From positions 8,739 through 72,738 of the forward strand of contig CAWULT010000007.1 of the NCBI GenBank assembly GCA_963923455.1: 64,000 nt of DNA, in the 5' to 3' direction. Made by a program: the position numbers and the translations under genes. The stretch's first letter is position 1, and every line of letters starts with the position of its first letter. This document shows, one piece after another, positions 12,148-20,468 of this stretch. The notes below the pieces were generated by a model that worked only from the letters and a program-made list of their open reading frames with translations, ran no database searches and was not told where the DNA came from. This DNA comes from CAWULT01 sp963923455 (lineage in GTDB: Bacteria; Acidobacteriota; Vicinamibacteria; Vicinamibacterales; UBA2999).

Positions 12148-13626
12148 TCAGCCGTGCAGCCCGCGATGGGCCAGTTCGAGCGCGGTCAGGACGGCCCGGG
12201 CCTTGTGCCGGGTCTCCTGGTATTCCGCCGTCGGGTCGGAGTCGTACACGATGCCGGCCCCGGCCTGCACCCACGCACCCCCGCCTTCGAGCACGACGGT
12301 GCGGATCGTGATGCAGAAGTCGAGGTTCCCGGCGAAATCGAGGTAGCCGACCGCGCCCGCGTAGATGCCGCGGCGGCGGTTCTCGAGCTCGGCGATGATC
12401 TCCATCGCGCGGACCTTCGGTGCGCCGGACACGGTGCCGGCCGGGAAGCAGGCCACGAGCGCGTCCAGCCGATCGTGCTGGTCGTCGAGGCGGCCCTCGA
12501 CCACCGACACCAGGTGCATGACGTGCGAGTAGCGCTCGAGCGCCATGTAGGTCGGCACCTTGACCGACCCGTAGGCCGACACGCGGCCCACGTCGTTGCG
12601 GCCGAGGTCGACCAGCATCACGTGCTCGGCGCGCTCCTTCTCGTTCTGCCTCAGTTCCTCGCCCAGCTGCCGGTCCTCCTCGTCCGTGCGGCCGCGTGGA
12701 CGGGTGCCGGCGATCGGGTGCGTCTGCACCCGCCGGCCCTCGACCCGCACCAGCATCTCGGGCGACGCGCCCACGATCGAACGGTCGCCGAGACGCAGGT
12801 AATACATGTAGGGCGACGGATTCACGTGCCGCAGGGCACGGTAGACGCTGAACGGGTCGACGTCGGTCGCCGCCTCGAAGCGCTGGGAGAGCACCACCTG
12901 GTAGATGTCGCCGGCCGCGATGTACTCCTTCGCCGTCCGCACCATGCCCTCGAAGGCCTCCTGCGTGACGTTCGAGGTCACCTCCAGCGGCGGGCGCGAG
13001 GGCCGCTGCGGCTTCGACAGCGTCCGCTCGAGCTCACGCTCGACGATCGCGATCCTGGTGCATGCCGCCTGGTACATCGCCTCGAGGTCGTCGTCGCCCG
13101 TGATGCGGGCGTTGGCGATGACGAGGATCCGGTGCCGGACGTGGTCGAACGCCAGTACCGTGTCGAACATCATGAAGCCGGCCTCGTCCTCGGTCGCCGT
13201 CGCAGGCTGGAGCGTCACGGGCTCGAACCACGCGGCGGCGTCGTAGCCGAAGTAGCCGACGGCGCCGCCAGTGAACCGCGGCATGCCGGGCACGAACGGC
13301 GCGTGGAACCCGGCCATCAGCTCGCGCAGCGTCGGGACGAAGCCTTTCTCGGACTCGGTCTCGCCGGACTGGCCCGGCCGCTCGACCAGCACCTTCCCGT
13401 CGCGCGCCCGCAGGATCAGGAACGGATCCTTGCCGAGGAAGGAGTACCGCGCCACCTGCTCGCCGCCTTCGACCGACTCGAGGAGGAAGGCGTACTCGGA
13501 CTGCTCCGCGAACGTCAGGAACGCCGACACCGGTGTCAGCAGGTCCGCGACGATCTCCTTGCAGACCGGCACGAACGTGCCCCGCTGCGCGAGATCCGTG
13601 AACTCCTCGAACGTCGTTGTACGCAT
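12148..13626 (-). CDS. trpE: Anthranilate synthase component I
   Basis: A 492-residue chorismate-using enzyme producing anthranilate with TrpG. The tryptophan feedback element LLES is present at 48-51, with the downstream Arg in EQVARYSFLG. The catalytic C-terminal half shows PSPYMYYLRLG, IAGTRPRGRT, DLGRNDVGRV and CFPAGTVSGAPKVRAMEII. The enzyme should therefore be inhibited by tryptophan, adding to transcriptional attenuation upstream. It follows the aroDE fusion by only 10 bp and precedes trpG by 27 bp. Confidence 0.96.
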   Translation of the reverse strand: MRTTTFEEFTDLAQRGTFVPVCKEIVADLLTPVSAFLTFAEQSEYAFLLESVEGGEQVARYSFLGKDPFLILRARDGKVLVERPGQSGETESEKGFVPTLRELMAGFHAPFVPGMPRFTGGAVGYFGYDAAAWFEPVTLQPATATEDEAGFMMFDTVLAFDHVRHRILVIANARITGDDDLEAMYQAACTRIAIVERELERTLSKPQRPSRPPLEVTSNVTQEAFEGMVRTAKEYIAAGDIYQVVLSQRFEAATDVDPFSVYRALRHVNPSPYMYYLRLGDRSIVGASPEMLVRVEGRRVQTHPIAGTRPRGRTDEEDRQLGEELRQNEKERAEHVMLVDLGRNDVGRVSAYGSVKVPTYMALERYSHVMHLVSVVEGRLDDQHDRLDALVACFPAGTVSGAPKVRAMEIIAELENRRRGIYAGAVGYLDFAGNLDFCITIRTVVLEGGGAWVQAGAGIVYDSDPTAEYQETRHKARAVLTALELAHRGLHG

Positions 13627-13636
13627 GCGCTGGTTC

Positions 13637-15145
13637 CTATCGAGGCGCCTCGGCCCCGCTCCCGTTCCCGTCAGGCGTCACGGCCGCCCGCGCCGCCTCG
13701 TCCATCACTCGCGCGCGCGGCGGCTGCCCGGTCCACCACGCGAACTGGCGCTCGGCCTGCGCCACCAGCATCGCCAGTCCGTCGAGGGCCGCGCAGCCGG
13801 CCTGGCGTGCCTCGCGCACCAGCGCCGACTCGCCGGGCCCGTAGGTCAGGTCGTACACCAGGCGACCGCCGAACGGCCCTCCCGGCAGCGGCGAGGCGCC
13901 GCGCAGGTGGGCCCCGCCGAGCGGCGTGCAATTGACCAGCAGGTCCCACGACCCGGGTGCTGGTGGCCATGGCGCCGTCCGCGCCCCCAGCGCCCGCGCG
14001 ACCTCGTCGGCCTGCTCGGCCCGGCGCGCGCACACCGAGACCACGGCCCCCTTGGACCGCAGCGCCAGCACGACCGCGCGCGCGGATCCGCCGCCACCGA
14101 GCACGGTTGCCCTGACGCCCGAGAGCCCCGCGGGGAACGCGTCGCCGAGCGGCGACAGGAAGCCGTCGACATCCGTGTTGGTGGCCTCCCACCCGCCGTC
14201 GCGCCGCCGCAGGGTGTTGGCAGCACCCACCGCCTCGCTCAACGGGTCGCGCCGGCTGGCGGCCCGCAGCGCGTCGAGCTTGAAGGGCACGGTCACGCTC
14301 GCCCCCTCGAGGCCCATCGCCTCCGCATAGGCCAGGAACTCGTCGAAGGCCTCGGCCTGCAGCGGCACGTACACCGCGTCGAGGCCGGCGGCCGCGAACG
14401 CCCGGTTGTGGATCACCGGCGACAGCGAATGCCGCGCCGTGCGGCTGACCACGCCGAAGAGCCGAGTCGCCGGCCCCACCTGACGGAAGCGGTACCGATC
14501 GATCATCTGCGCCGCGGGAATCTGGCCCGGCGCGACGGCGTTGCCGCCGTAGGTCCACAGCGACCCGTAGCGCGACGCAAGCAGCCGCGAGGGCAGCCCG
14601 GCGTCGCCCATACCAATGACGACCGCCCGGCCCGCGGCCGCGATGCCACGCAGCGGCAGCGTGTCGGTCAGCCGGGCCGCCGCGTAGGCGACCTTGATCA
14701 CGCCCGCCCCCGAGGCGCGCATCGACCGCACCTGACCATCGAGGTCGGGCGGCACGCCGCTGAAGTCGTGCGCCGACAGCACCACGCGGTCCGGCGCGGT
14801 GGCCACGAGCGCCGCCCAAGCCGCCGCGGCCGCGTCGGAACCGGCGTGCGAGGCCTGGAGCGCGCGCCACTCGACGTCCACGTACTCCGCCCCGGCCTCC
14901 AGCGCCCGGGCGACGATGCGCCGGCGCTCTTCGTCGGTGCCGTCGAAGCGCCCGCCCTCCCAGGCAGCGCGGCACGTCACGACGGCCGGCTTCCGCCGCC
15001 CGTGCAGCGCGCCGGCGACGTCGAGCCCGGCGACGCCGTCCAGGCGCAGCTCCACCATGTCGCCCGCCGTCGCCGCGTCGCGCGCCGCCAGCAGACCGGT
15101 CATCGTGCCGCCGGTCACCGTCTCGCAGAGGTGTGCACTGCCCAT
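13637..15145 (-). CDS. aroDE: Bifunctional 3-dehydroquinate dehydratase / shikimate dehydrogenase
   Basis: A 502-residue fusion catalysing steps 3 and 4 of the shikimate pathway. Residues 1 to about 220 are a type I dehydroquinase: Glu32 and Arg34 in VELRLDG, His126 in SAHDF, and the Schiff-base Lys151 in VIKVAYAA. Residues about 228-490 are a shikimate dehydrogenase: SLSPVIHN (240-247), Lys289 in VTVPFK, Asp325 in NTDVDGF, and the NADP loop GGGGSARA. ATG 15145 gives the family-like opening ending LCETV; an internal Met at 15103 would truncate it. The ATG directly abuts the U-tract of the attenuator. Fusions of this order are known in plants and several bacterial phyla. Confidence 0.94.
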   Translation of the reverse strand: MGSAHLCETVTGGTMTGLLAARDAATAGDMVELRLDGVAGLDVAGALHGRRKPAVVTCRAAWEGGRFDGTDEERRRIVARALEAGAEYVDVEWRALQASHAGSDAAAAAWAALVATAPDRVVLSAHDFSGVPPDLDGQVRSMRASGAGVIKVAYAAARLTDTLPLRGIAAAGRAVVIGMGDAGLPSRLLASRYGSLWTYGGNAVAPGQIPAAQMIDRYRFRQVGPATRLFGVVSRTARHSLSPVIHNRAFAAAGLDAVYVPLQAEAFDEFLAYAEAMGLEGASVTVPFKLDALRAASRRDPLSEAVGAANTLRRRDGGWEATNTDVDGFLSPLGDAFPAGLSGVRATVLGGGGSARAVVLALRSKGAVVSVCARRAEQADEVARALGARTAPWPPAPGSWDLLVNCTPLGGAHLRGASPLPGGPFGGRLVYDLTYGPGESALVREARQAGCAALDGLAMLVAQAERQFAWWTGQPPRARVMDEAARAAVTPDGNGSGAEAPR

Positions 15146-15185
15146 AAAAACAAAAACGCCTCTTCACCCGAAGGCTGAAGAGGCG
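15146..15185 (-). terminator. trp attenuator: intrinsic terminator (strands 3:4) ending at the aroDE start codon
   Basis: Reading the minus strand, CGCCTCTTCA (15185-15176) pairs perfectly over 10 bp with TGAAGAGGCG (15166-15157). The inner CC/GG pair closes a stable UUCG tetraloop. A U-rich run TTTTTGTTTTT (15156-15146) follows, and the very next base is the A of the aroDE ATG. It is a textbook Rho-independent terminator placed before the first structural gene, and its left arm can alternatively pair upstream. Confidence 0.93.
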
Positions 15186-15296
15186 CGGGTTCCGACCGAG
15201 GTTCCTGAGCGCGTCTCAGACGCTGGCAACCGCCCCTTCAGACACAGATCCCCGCCACCACCAATACCCGGTGGACGTGGATGCGCCGGAGGAGCG
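15176..15296 (-). promoter_or_regulatory. trp leader RNA: antiterminator (2:3) and alternative 1:2 pairing
   Basis: TGAAGGGGCG (15240-15231, strand 2) can pair over 10 bp, with one G-U, with CGCCTCTTCA (15185-15176, strand 3), excluding the terminator. Strand 2 is a 9/10 copy of terminator strand 4. A candidate strand 1, CGCTCCT (15296-15290), can pair with AGGGGCG of strand 2. Strand 2 begins 14 nt after the last of the three Trp codons, so a ribosome stalled there would leave it free. Between strands 2 and 3 a small hairpin (15223-15211) has the leader stop codon in its loop. Confidence 0.85.
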
Positions 15297-15311
15297 AAAC
15301 GAGATCGGCAT
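15216..15311 (-). CDS. trpL: trp operon leader peptide (31 aa, Tyr-Trp-Trp-Trp)
   Basis: ATG 15311 opens a 31-codon frame ending in TGA at 15218-15216. Codons 16-19 read Tyr-Trp-Trp-Trp (TAT TGG TGG TGG, 15266-15255). Three consecutive rare Trp codons just before mutually exclusive hairpins are the hallmark of ribosome-mediated trp attenuation. No strong Shine-Dalgarno is visible, and the predicted transcript start is only about 15 nt upstream. When charged tRNA-Trp is scarce, stalling should favour the antiterminator. When it is plentiful, ribosomes run on to the stop, cover part of strand 2 and let the terminator form. Confidence 0.88.
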   Translation of the reverse strand: MPISFRSSGASTSTGYWWWRGSVSEGAVASV

Positions 15312-15332
15312 CAGCGTCGTCGAAGCGTGGCC

Positions 15333-15361
15333 AGAGTACCGCACCCGGCGCACCCTGTCAA
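15333..15361 (-). promoter_or_regulatory. Promoter of the aromatic/trp superoperon
   Basis: On the minus strand a perfect -35 TTGACA (15361-15356) is followed by exactly 17 bp and TACTCT (15338-15333) as -10. Transcription should start near 15326, about 15 nt before the leader peptide ATG. This is the best -35 element I found in the window. No inverted repeat suggestive of a TrpR operator was recognised. Confidence 0.75.
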
Positions 15362-15451
15362 CCGCGCGGGAGCCCAGGTGCTTGCGGTTTCGGGCCGTTA
15401 CCCGTACTCTCAGCCTATCGCCCGGCCCGCCTGCCGCCGGGCCACACGCCC

Positions 15452-17281
15452 ATGCGCAACCGCCTGCTCGTGTCCGCGCTCGCGATCCTCGCCGGCTTCG
15501 CCGTCGGGCTGCCGGCGCAGTCCCGCGTCTTCCCGGTGGACGACCTCAGGCCCGGCATGGTGGCCGTCGGCCGCACGGTCTTCGAGGGCGACCGCCTCGA
15601 CGAATTCAAGGCCCACGTCCTCGGCGTGCTCCGCAACGTGATCGGACCGCGCCGCAACCTGATCCTCGCCCGGCTCGAGGGCGGACCGCTCGCCAACACG
15701 GGCGTCATCGCAGGGATGAGCGGGAGTCCCGTCTACATCGACGGGCGGCTCGTCGGCGCCGTGTCGTACTCCCTCGGCGAGTTCTCCAAGGAACCCATCG
15801 CCGGCATCACGCCGTTCGACGAGATGGTCGAGGCCGCGACGCTGCCCGCCCCACGCCGCGCGGCGGCGCGCGTCGAACTGCCCATGCCGATCACGTCCGA
15901 CGGGATGCGCGATTCGCTGCGCCAGGCCTTTGCGTGGGCGCGGCCCTTCGCCGAGAGCCCCGCCGACGTCCAGGTCCTCGGCGGCGCAATCGCCGCGGGC
16001 ATCGGGACGCTGCTGCGCCCCATCGCGACGCCACTGACCCTGGGCGGCTTCGACCCCACGGTGATCGCGCCCCTGTCCTCCGCACTGCGCGACCAGGGCT
16101 TCGTGCCGGTGATGGCCGGCGGCGCGCAGGCATCGGCGCCGGCGGCCGATGCGCCGCTGCGCCCCGGCGATCCGATCGGCGTCGCCCTGATGAACGGCGA
16201 CCTCGAGCTCGGCGCGACGGGCACCGTCACCGCCGTGGAGGGTGATCGCGTCTACGCCTTCGGCCACCCGTTCTACGGGCTCGGGCCGACCCAGTTCCCG
16301 ATGACGCGGGCCTACGTGCACGCCGTGCTGCCGAGCCTGACCAGCTCGATGAAGATCGCCAGCACCGGCGCCGTCATCGGCACCGTGTCGCAGGATCGCG
16401 CGACGACGATCGCCGGCACGCTCGGAGCGGGCCCCGCGATGATCCCGATCTCGCTGTCGCTGACGTCCGAGCGCGGCACGCGCAAGACGTTCCGGATGGG
16501 CATGGTCAACGACCAGCTGTTCACGCCCCTGCTCGCCTACCTGTCCGTGCTCAACACGCTGCAGTCCTACGAGCGCCAGAACGGCGTGGGCAGCTACGCG
16601 GTCCGCGGCACGGCGACCGTGCGCAACCACGGCGGCATCGCCTTCGAGGATCTGTTCACCGGCGACCAGGGGTCGGTCGGCGCGGCCGCCTACATCGTGG
16701 GCCCGGTGAACCTGCTGATGCGGAACGCGTTCGAGGACGTCCGGATCGACGGGCTCGATCTCGAGATCACGGCCAGCGAGGACGCGCGCAGCGCCACCAT
16801 CGAGCGAGTCTGGACCGACGGCACGCGCCCGCGGCCGGGCGGCACCGTCGGCCTCCGCGTGCTGCTGCGCACCTACCGCGGCGAGGAAATCACCAAGTCG
16901 CTGCCGGTCCGGATTCCGGCCAACGCATCGGGCCCGATCCAGGTGATGGTGTCGGACGGCCAGCGCCTGGCGCAGTGGGAGGCGCGCGAGCTGCAGGTGC
17001 AGCCCCTGCAGACGCGGGGCCTGCCCCAGATGATCCGCGTGCTCAACACCGCCCGCAAGAACAACCGGCTCTACGTGCGCCTGATCGCCCGCACGGGCGG
17101 AGCGGTCGTGAAGGGCGAATCGCTCACCGCCCTCCCGCCCTCGGTGCTGGCGGTCATGGAAGCCGACCGCAACGGCGGCAGCTTCCGGCCGATCCAGAGT
17201 TCCGTGCTCGGGGAGTGGGAGATCCAGGCCGACCACGCCGTCAGCGGCACGCGCACGCTCACGCTGACCCTCGACGACTAA
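15452..17281 (+). CDS. Exported SpoIVB/S55-like protein
   Basis: A 609-residue protein with a signal peptide (about 1-24, ending LPAQS). It carries the S55-type motif GMSGSPVYIDGRLVGAV (88-104) and a second block YAFGHPFYGLGP with His272, both typical of SpoIVB-peptidase-like domains. The serine motif comes before the histidine block, the reverse of the order I recall for SpoIVB, so the domain may be permuted or non-peptidolytic. The C-terminal third looks like a beta-rich surface domain. ATG 15452 is chosen for the signal peptide. A beta-propeller gene starts 10 bp after its stop and is probably co-transcribed. The target is unknown; periplasm or outer surface is inferred. Confidence 0.8.
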   Translation: MRNRLLVSALAILAGFAVGLPAQSRVFPVDDLRPGMVAVGRTVFEGDRLDEFKAHVLGVLRNVIGPRRNLILARLEGGPLANTGVIAGMSGSPVYIDGRLVGAVSYSLGEFSKEPIAGITPFDEMVEAATLPAPRRAAARVELPMPITSDGMRDSLRQAFAWARPFAESPADVQVLGGAIAAGIGTLLRPIATPLTLGGFDPTVIAPLSSALRDQGFVPVMAGGAQASAPAADAPLRPGDPIGVALMNGDLELGATGTVTAVEGDRVYAFGHPFYGLGPTQFPMTRAYVHAVLPSLTSSMKIASTGAVIGTVSQDRATTIAGTLGAGPAMIPISLSLTSERGTRKTFRMGMVNDQLFTPLLAYLSVLNTLQSYERQNGVGSYAVRGTATVRNHGGIAFEDLFTGDQGSVGAAAYIVGPVNLLMRNAFEDVRIDGLDLEITASEDARSATIERVWTDGTRPRPGGTVGLRVLLRTYRGEEITKSLPVRIPANASGPIQVMVSDGQRLAQWEARELQVQPLQTRGLPQMIRVLNTARKNNRLYVRLIARTGGAVVKGESLTALPPSVLAVMEADRNGGSFRPIQSSVLGEWEIQADHAVSGTRTLTLTLDD

Positions 17282-17291
17282 GGCATCCTCC

Positions 17292-19541
17292 ATGTCCAAG
17301 CGACTCGTGCGACCGCTCGCCGCACTCGCGATCGTCTGCGCCGCGGTGGCGGTCACCCGCGCGGCCGTCCCGACGTTCTGGCAGGTCTCCACCGAGGCCG
17401 AGCTCTCGCGAGGCGAGCTCGAGAACCTGTCGATCGACGCCTACGGGCGGCTGACGCTCGGCCCGGTCGTCTCGCCCGTGTACGAGGCGACCGCCCCGTT
17501 CCTCTGGACGATGGCCGGTGCGCCCGACGGTACGGTGTACATCGGCAGCGGCAACGAGGGTCAGGTCTACCAGGTGGACCCGGCCGGCCGCGGCCGCGTG
17601 CTGTTCGACGCCGACGAACTCGAGGTGCACGCGCTCGCGCTGGCGCCGGGCGGCGGCCTGTACGTCGCGACCTCGCCAGACGGCAAGATCTACAAGGTCG
17701 AGGCCTCGGGCAGCAGCCGGGTGTTCTTCGATCCGCCGGACCCGTACATCTGGAGTCTCGCGGTGGACCGGTCCGGCACGGTGTTCGCGGGCACCGGCGA
17801 CAAGGGCACGATCTATCGCATCACCCCGGACGGTACGGGTGCGGTCTTCTACCAGACCAAGACGACGCACGCGATGGCGCTGGCGTTCGACCGCGACGGC
17901 CGTCTGCTGGCGGGCACGGGCGCGCCCGGACGGGTGTTCCGGTTCGACGCGGCGGGCCGGCCGTTCGTGCTCCTGGACTCCTCGTACGGAGAGATCCGGG
18001 CGCTGCGCGTCGACCCGGCCGGTTCGATCTACGCCGCCGCCGTCAGCGGCCGCCCCGCCGGTGGCGGCACCGCCGCCGAACCCTCGCGCACGCCGGACGT
18101 CGTCACGACGGGAACGCCCGTCGCGACCGTGACCACCGAGATCACCGTGGTCGCGGTCGGCGACGCCTCGAGCGGAGGCGCCACGACCACGCCGGCGAGC
18201 CGCCCTGCCGCGGGCACGGCCTCGGGAGCCGTGTTCCGGATCCAGCCGGACGGGGCTGCCGACGCCATCTGGGAGTCGCGGGAGGACTCGCCCTACGACA
18301 TCGAGGTCGAACCATCCGGCACCGTGCTCGTCGCGACCGGCGGCAAGGGCCGGATCGTCCGGATCGGCGGCGACCCCGCCATTGCGACGGTCGTCGCGAA
18401 GACCAACGCCCAGCAGACCACGGCGCTGCTGCCGGCCCGCGATGGCCAGATGCTGGTCGCGACGTCGAACCCGGGGGCGCTGCTGCGCCTCTCGGCCGCA
18501 CGGGCCGACCGGGGCACCTATCTGTCCGACGTGCGCGACGCGCAGGGCGTGGCCGCGTGGGGCACGATCAAGTGGCAAGGGTCCGCCCCCGCCGGCGGGG
18601 CCCTCGCCATCTCGACGCGGTCGGGCAACACGCGCACCCCCGACGATGCCTGGAGCGACTGGAGCCCGCCCTACGCCAGCGCCGAGGGCAGCCCCATCAC
18701 CAGCCCGCGCGCCCGCTACCTGCAGTGGCGGGCCGTCCTGACCGGTGGGCGCGGCGAGTCGCCGGTCCTGACGTCACTCGTGGCGGCGTACCTGCCCCGC
18801 AACACGAGGCCCAAGGTGACCGCAATCACCGTCAACCCTCCGGGCACGATCTACCAGCGGCCGTTCCCGACCGACCCGGACATCGCCGGCTTCGATGGTG
18901 ACACGCCCAACCGGCGCGCCGCGCAGCAGGCGCAGGGGACGCTGCCCGGTTCGTCACTCGGGCGCCGGGTCTACGAGAAGGGCCTGCTGACGTTCACGTG
19001 GCGCGGCGAGGACGAGAACCGCGACGAGCTCGTCTACGAGGTGCAGTACCGCCGCGAGGGCGAGACGGCCTGGAAGAGCCTGAAACGGGGGCTGACCGAG
19101 CAGATCCTCGTGTGGGACACGACGTCGGTCCCGAATGGCCGTTACGTGATCCGGGTGCTGGCCTCCGACGCGCCGTCCAACGCCCCGTCGACGGCGCTGA
19201 CCGGCTCCCTCGAGAGCACGGCGTTCGACATCGACAACGTCCCGCCGGTGATCGCCGTGACGGCCGTGCGCCGCGACGGCGGACGAACCATCTTCGCGTT
19301 CGAGGTGCGGGACGATCAGTCGGCCGTCAGCAAGGTCGAATACTCGCTCGACGGGGATCGATGGCAGACGATCTATCCGCGCGACGGGATCGCCGACTCG
19401 CGCATCGAGCAATTCGAACTGGTGCTGGAGGGGGACCCCGCCGCGAGGGGCGTCATCCTTCGGGCCACCGACGCCGTGAACAACACCGCCAGCGGCCGCG
19501 GCGAGGCGCCTCAGCCCGCGGCCGCGTCAGGCCGTCGTTGA
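17292..19541 (+). CDS. Exported beta-propeller protein with C-terminal Fn3-like region
   Basis: A 749-residue exported protein (signal peptide about 1-25). Residues about 60-430 contain repeated blades of the type GTVYIGSGNEGQVYQV, GGLYVATSPDGKIYKV, GTVFAGTGDKGTIYRI and GRLLAGTGAPGRVFRF, a YncE/NHL-like propeller. A Pro/Thr/Ala-rich linker interrupts blades near 260-310. The C-terminal part, with TFTWRGEDENRDELVYEVQYR and RYVIRVLASDAPSN, resembles fibronectin type III or Y_Y_Y-like domains. It has no kinase or enzymatic motif. It follows the S55-like gene by 10 bp, suggesting a common envelope role, possibly binding a polymer or protein. It ends convergently, overlapping the anti-sigma gene by 15 bp. 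Confidence 0.8.
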   Translation: MSKRLVRPLAALAIVCAAVAVTRAAVPTFWQVSTEAELSRGELENLSIDAYGRLTLGPVVSPVYEATAPFLWTMAGAPDGTVYIGSGNEGQVYQVDPAGRGRVLFDADELEVHALALAPGGGLYVATSPDGKIYKVEASGSSRVFFDPPDPYIWSLAVDRSGTVFAGTGDKGTIYRITPDGTGAVFYQTKTTHAMALAFDRDGRLLAGTGAPGRVFRFDAAGRPFVLLDSSYGEIRALRVDPAGSIYAAAVSGRPAGGGTAAEPSRTPDVVTTGTPVATVTTEITVVAVGDASSGGATTTPASRPAAGTASGAVFRIQPDGAADAIWESREDSPYDIEVEPSGTVLVATGGKGRIVRIGGDPAIATVVAKTNAQQTTALLPARDGQMLVATSNPGALLRLSAARADRGTYLSDVRDAQGVAAWGTIKWQGSAPAGGALAISTRSGNTRTPDDAWSDWSPPYASAEGSPITSPRARYLQWRAVLTGGRGESPVLTSLVAAYLPRNTRPKVTAITVNPPGTIYQRPFPTDPDIAGFDGDTPNRRAAQQAQGTLPGSSLGRRVYEKGLLTFTWRGEDENRDELVYEVQYRREGETAWKSLKRGLTEQILVWDTTSVPNGRYVIRVLASDAPSNAPSTALTGSLESTAFDIDNVPPVIAVTAVRRDGGRTIFAFEVRDDQSAVSKVEYSLDGDRWQTIYPRDGIADSRIEQFELVLEGDPAARGVILRATDAVNNTASGRGEAPQPAAASGRR

Positions 19542-20468
19542 GTCGTTCGGCGCGCCGGAGCCCTGCTCGGCCGGCGCGTCGGCCGCCGTCGCCGGCTTGA
19601 CGGCCGGCTGCGCCGCCTCGGCCGGAGCGACGCGGACCGGCGCGGTCAGCGGCACAGCCAGGTCCACCGGCTGCAGCGAGGCCTTGACGGTCGTCCGGGC
19701 CAGCAGCCAGACCATGTTGACCGCCACGGTCCGGACCCGGGGCGTCTGGCGGCCCGCCGTCGGCTCGAGGCGCAGGGCCGGCGCGAACCGCGAGTCCCGC
19801 ACCGCGCCCAGGACGGCCTCCACGCGGCGTCCCGACCGGCTTCCGCCGTTGCCGGCAACCGTCGCCGACTCGAGCAGCTCGTAGTTGCCGATGCGGCCCT
19901 CCTGCGTCACGACCGTCGCGACCGCGAACACGGCGTCGTCCTCGGCCAGCTGGTCCAGCGCGAGGCCATCGCCGACGGCCCGCGGCATCATGATCGCGTT
20001 GTCGATCCGCATCGGGTTCCGGTCGGACCCCGGATCGGACAGGGACTCGATCATCGCCGCCAGCGACTCCGGACGCTCGCTCGTCGCCGCCTGCAGCACC
20101 GCGAGCGCGATGCCGACGCTGGCCGCCACGGCCACCGTGGCCCCGAGCGCGGGCCACAGCAGGCGCATGTCCGCGAACGACTCGCGCAGCCGCAACCCCA
20201 TCGACTGATCGCGCTCGGCGGCAATCCGCCCGCGCGCGTCGTCCTGCACGGCCTGCAGCAGTTCGGCGTCGGCCACCGTCTCCTGCGTGCTCCAGGCGCC
20301 CTGGCGCAGGGCGCCGCCAATCAACCGCAGGTCTTCCACCCTCGCCAGGCACGTCTGGCAGCTCCGCAGGTGCGACTCGACGAGCACCTGCTCCTCCACG
20401 GCCAGCTCACCGTCGAGGAAGGCCTCGAGCAACCCCTGGACCGAGTGGCAGCCCACGATCGGAATCAT
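19527..20468 (-). CDS. Zinc-finger anti-sigma factor with TonB-C-like C-terminal domain
   Basis: A 313-residue membrane protein. The N-terminal 45 residues are a ZAS domain: Cys7, then HLRSCQTC with His33, Cys37 and Cys40. A single membrane segment, LWPALGATVAVAASVGIALAVL, follows. The periplasmic part ends with a block reading ATVVTQEGRIGNYELLE...RFAPALRL...TVAVNMVWLL, which follows the pattern of the TonB C-terminal domain. It should hold the neighbouring ECF sigma inactive until an envelope signal. ATG 20468 overlaps the sigma stop (ATGA). The TonB-C resemblance is from pattern memory and needs a profile search. Confidence 0.85.
   Translation of the reverse strand: MIPIVGCHSVQGLLEAFLDGELAVEEQVLVESHLRSCQTCLARVEDLRLIGGALRQGAWSTQETVADAELLQAVQDDARGRIAAERDQSMGLRLRESFADMRLLWPALGATVAVAASVGIALAVLQAATSERPESLAAMIESLSDPGSDRNPMRIDNAIMMPRAVGDGLALDQLAEDDAVFAVATVVTQEGRIGNYELLESATVAGNGGSRSGRRVEAVLGAVRDSRFAPALRLEPTAGRQTPRVRTVAVNMVWLLARTTVKASLQPVDLAVPLTAPVRVAPAEAAQPAVKPATAADAPAEQGSGAPNDSTTA

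Noticed and set aside
15146..15311. T-box riboswitch in the trp leader
   Set aside because: I see no T-box consensus (UGGN'CC) bulge or Stem I-like arrangement. The Trp-rich reading frame and strand pairing explain the hairpins as ribosome-mediated attenuation.
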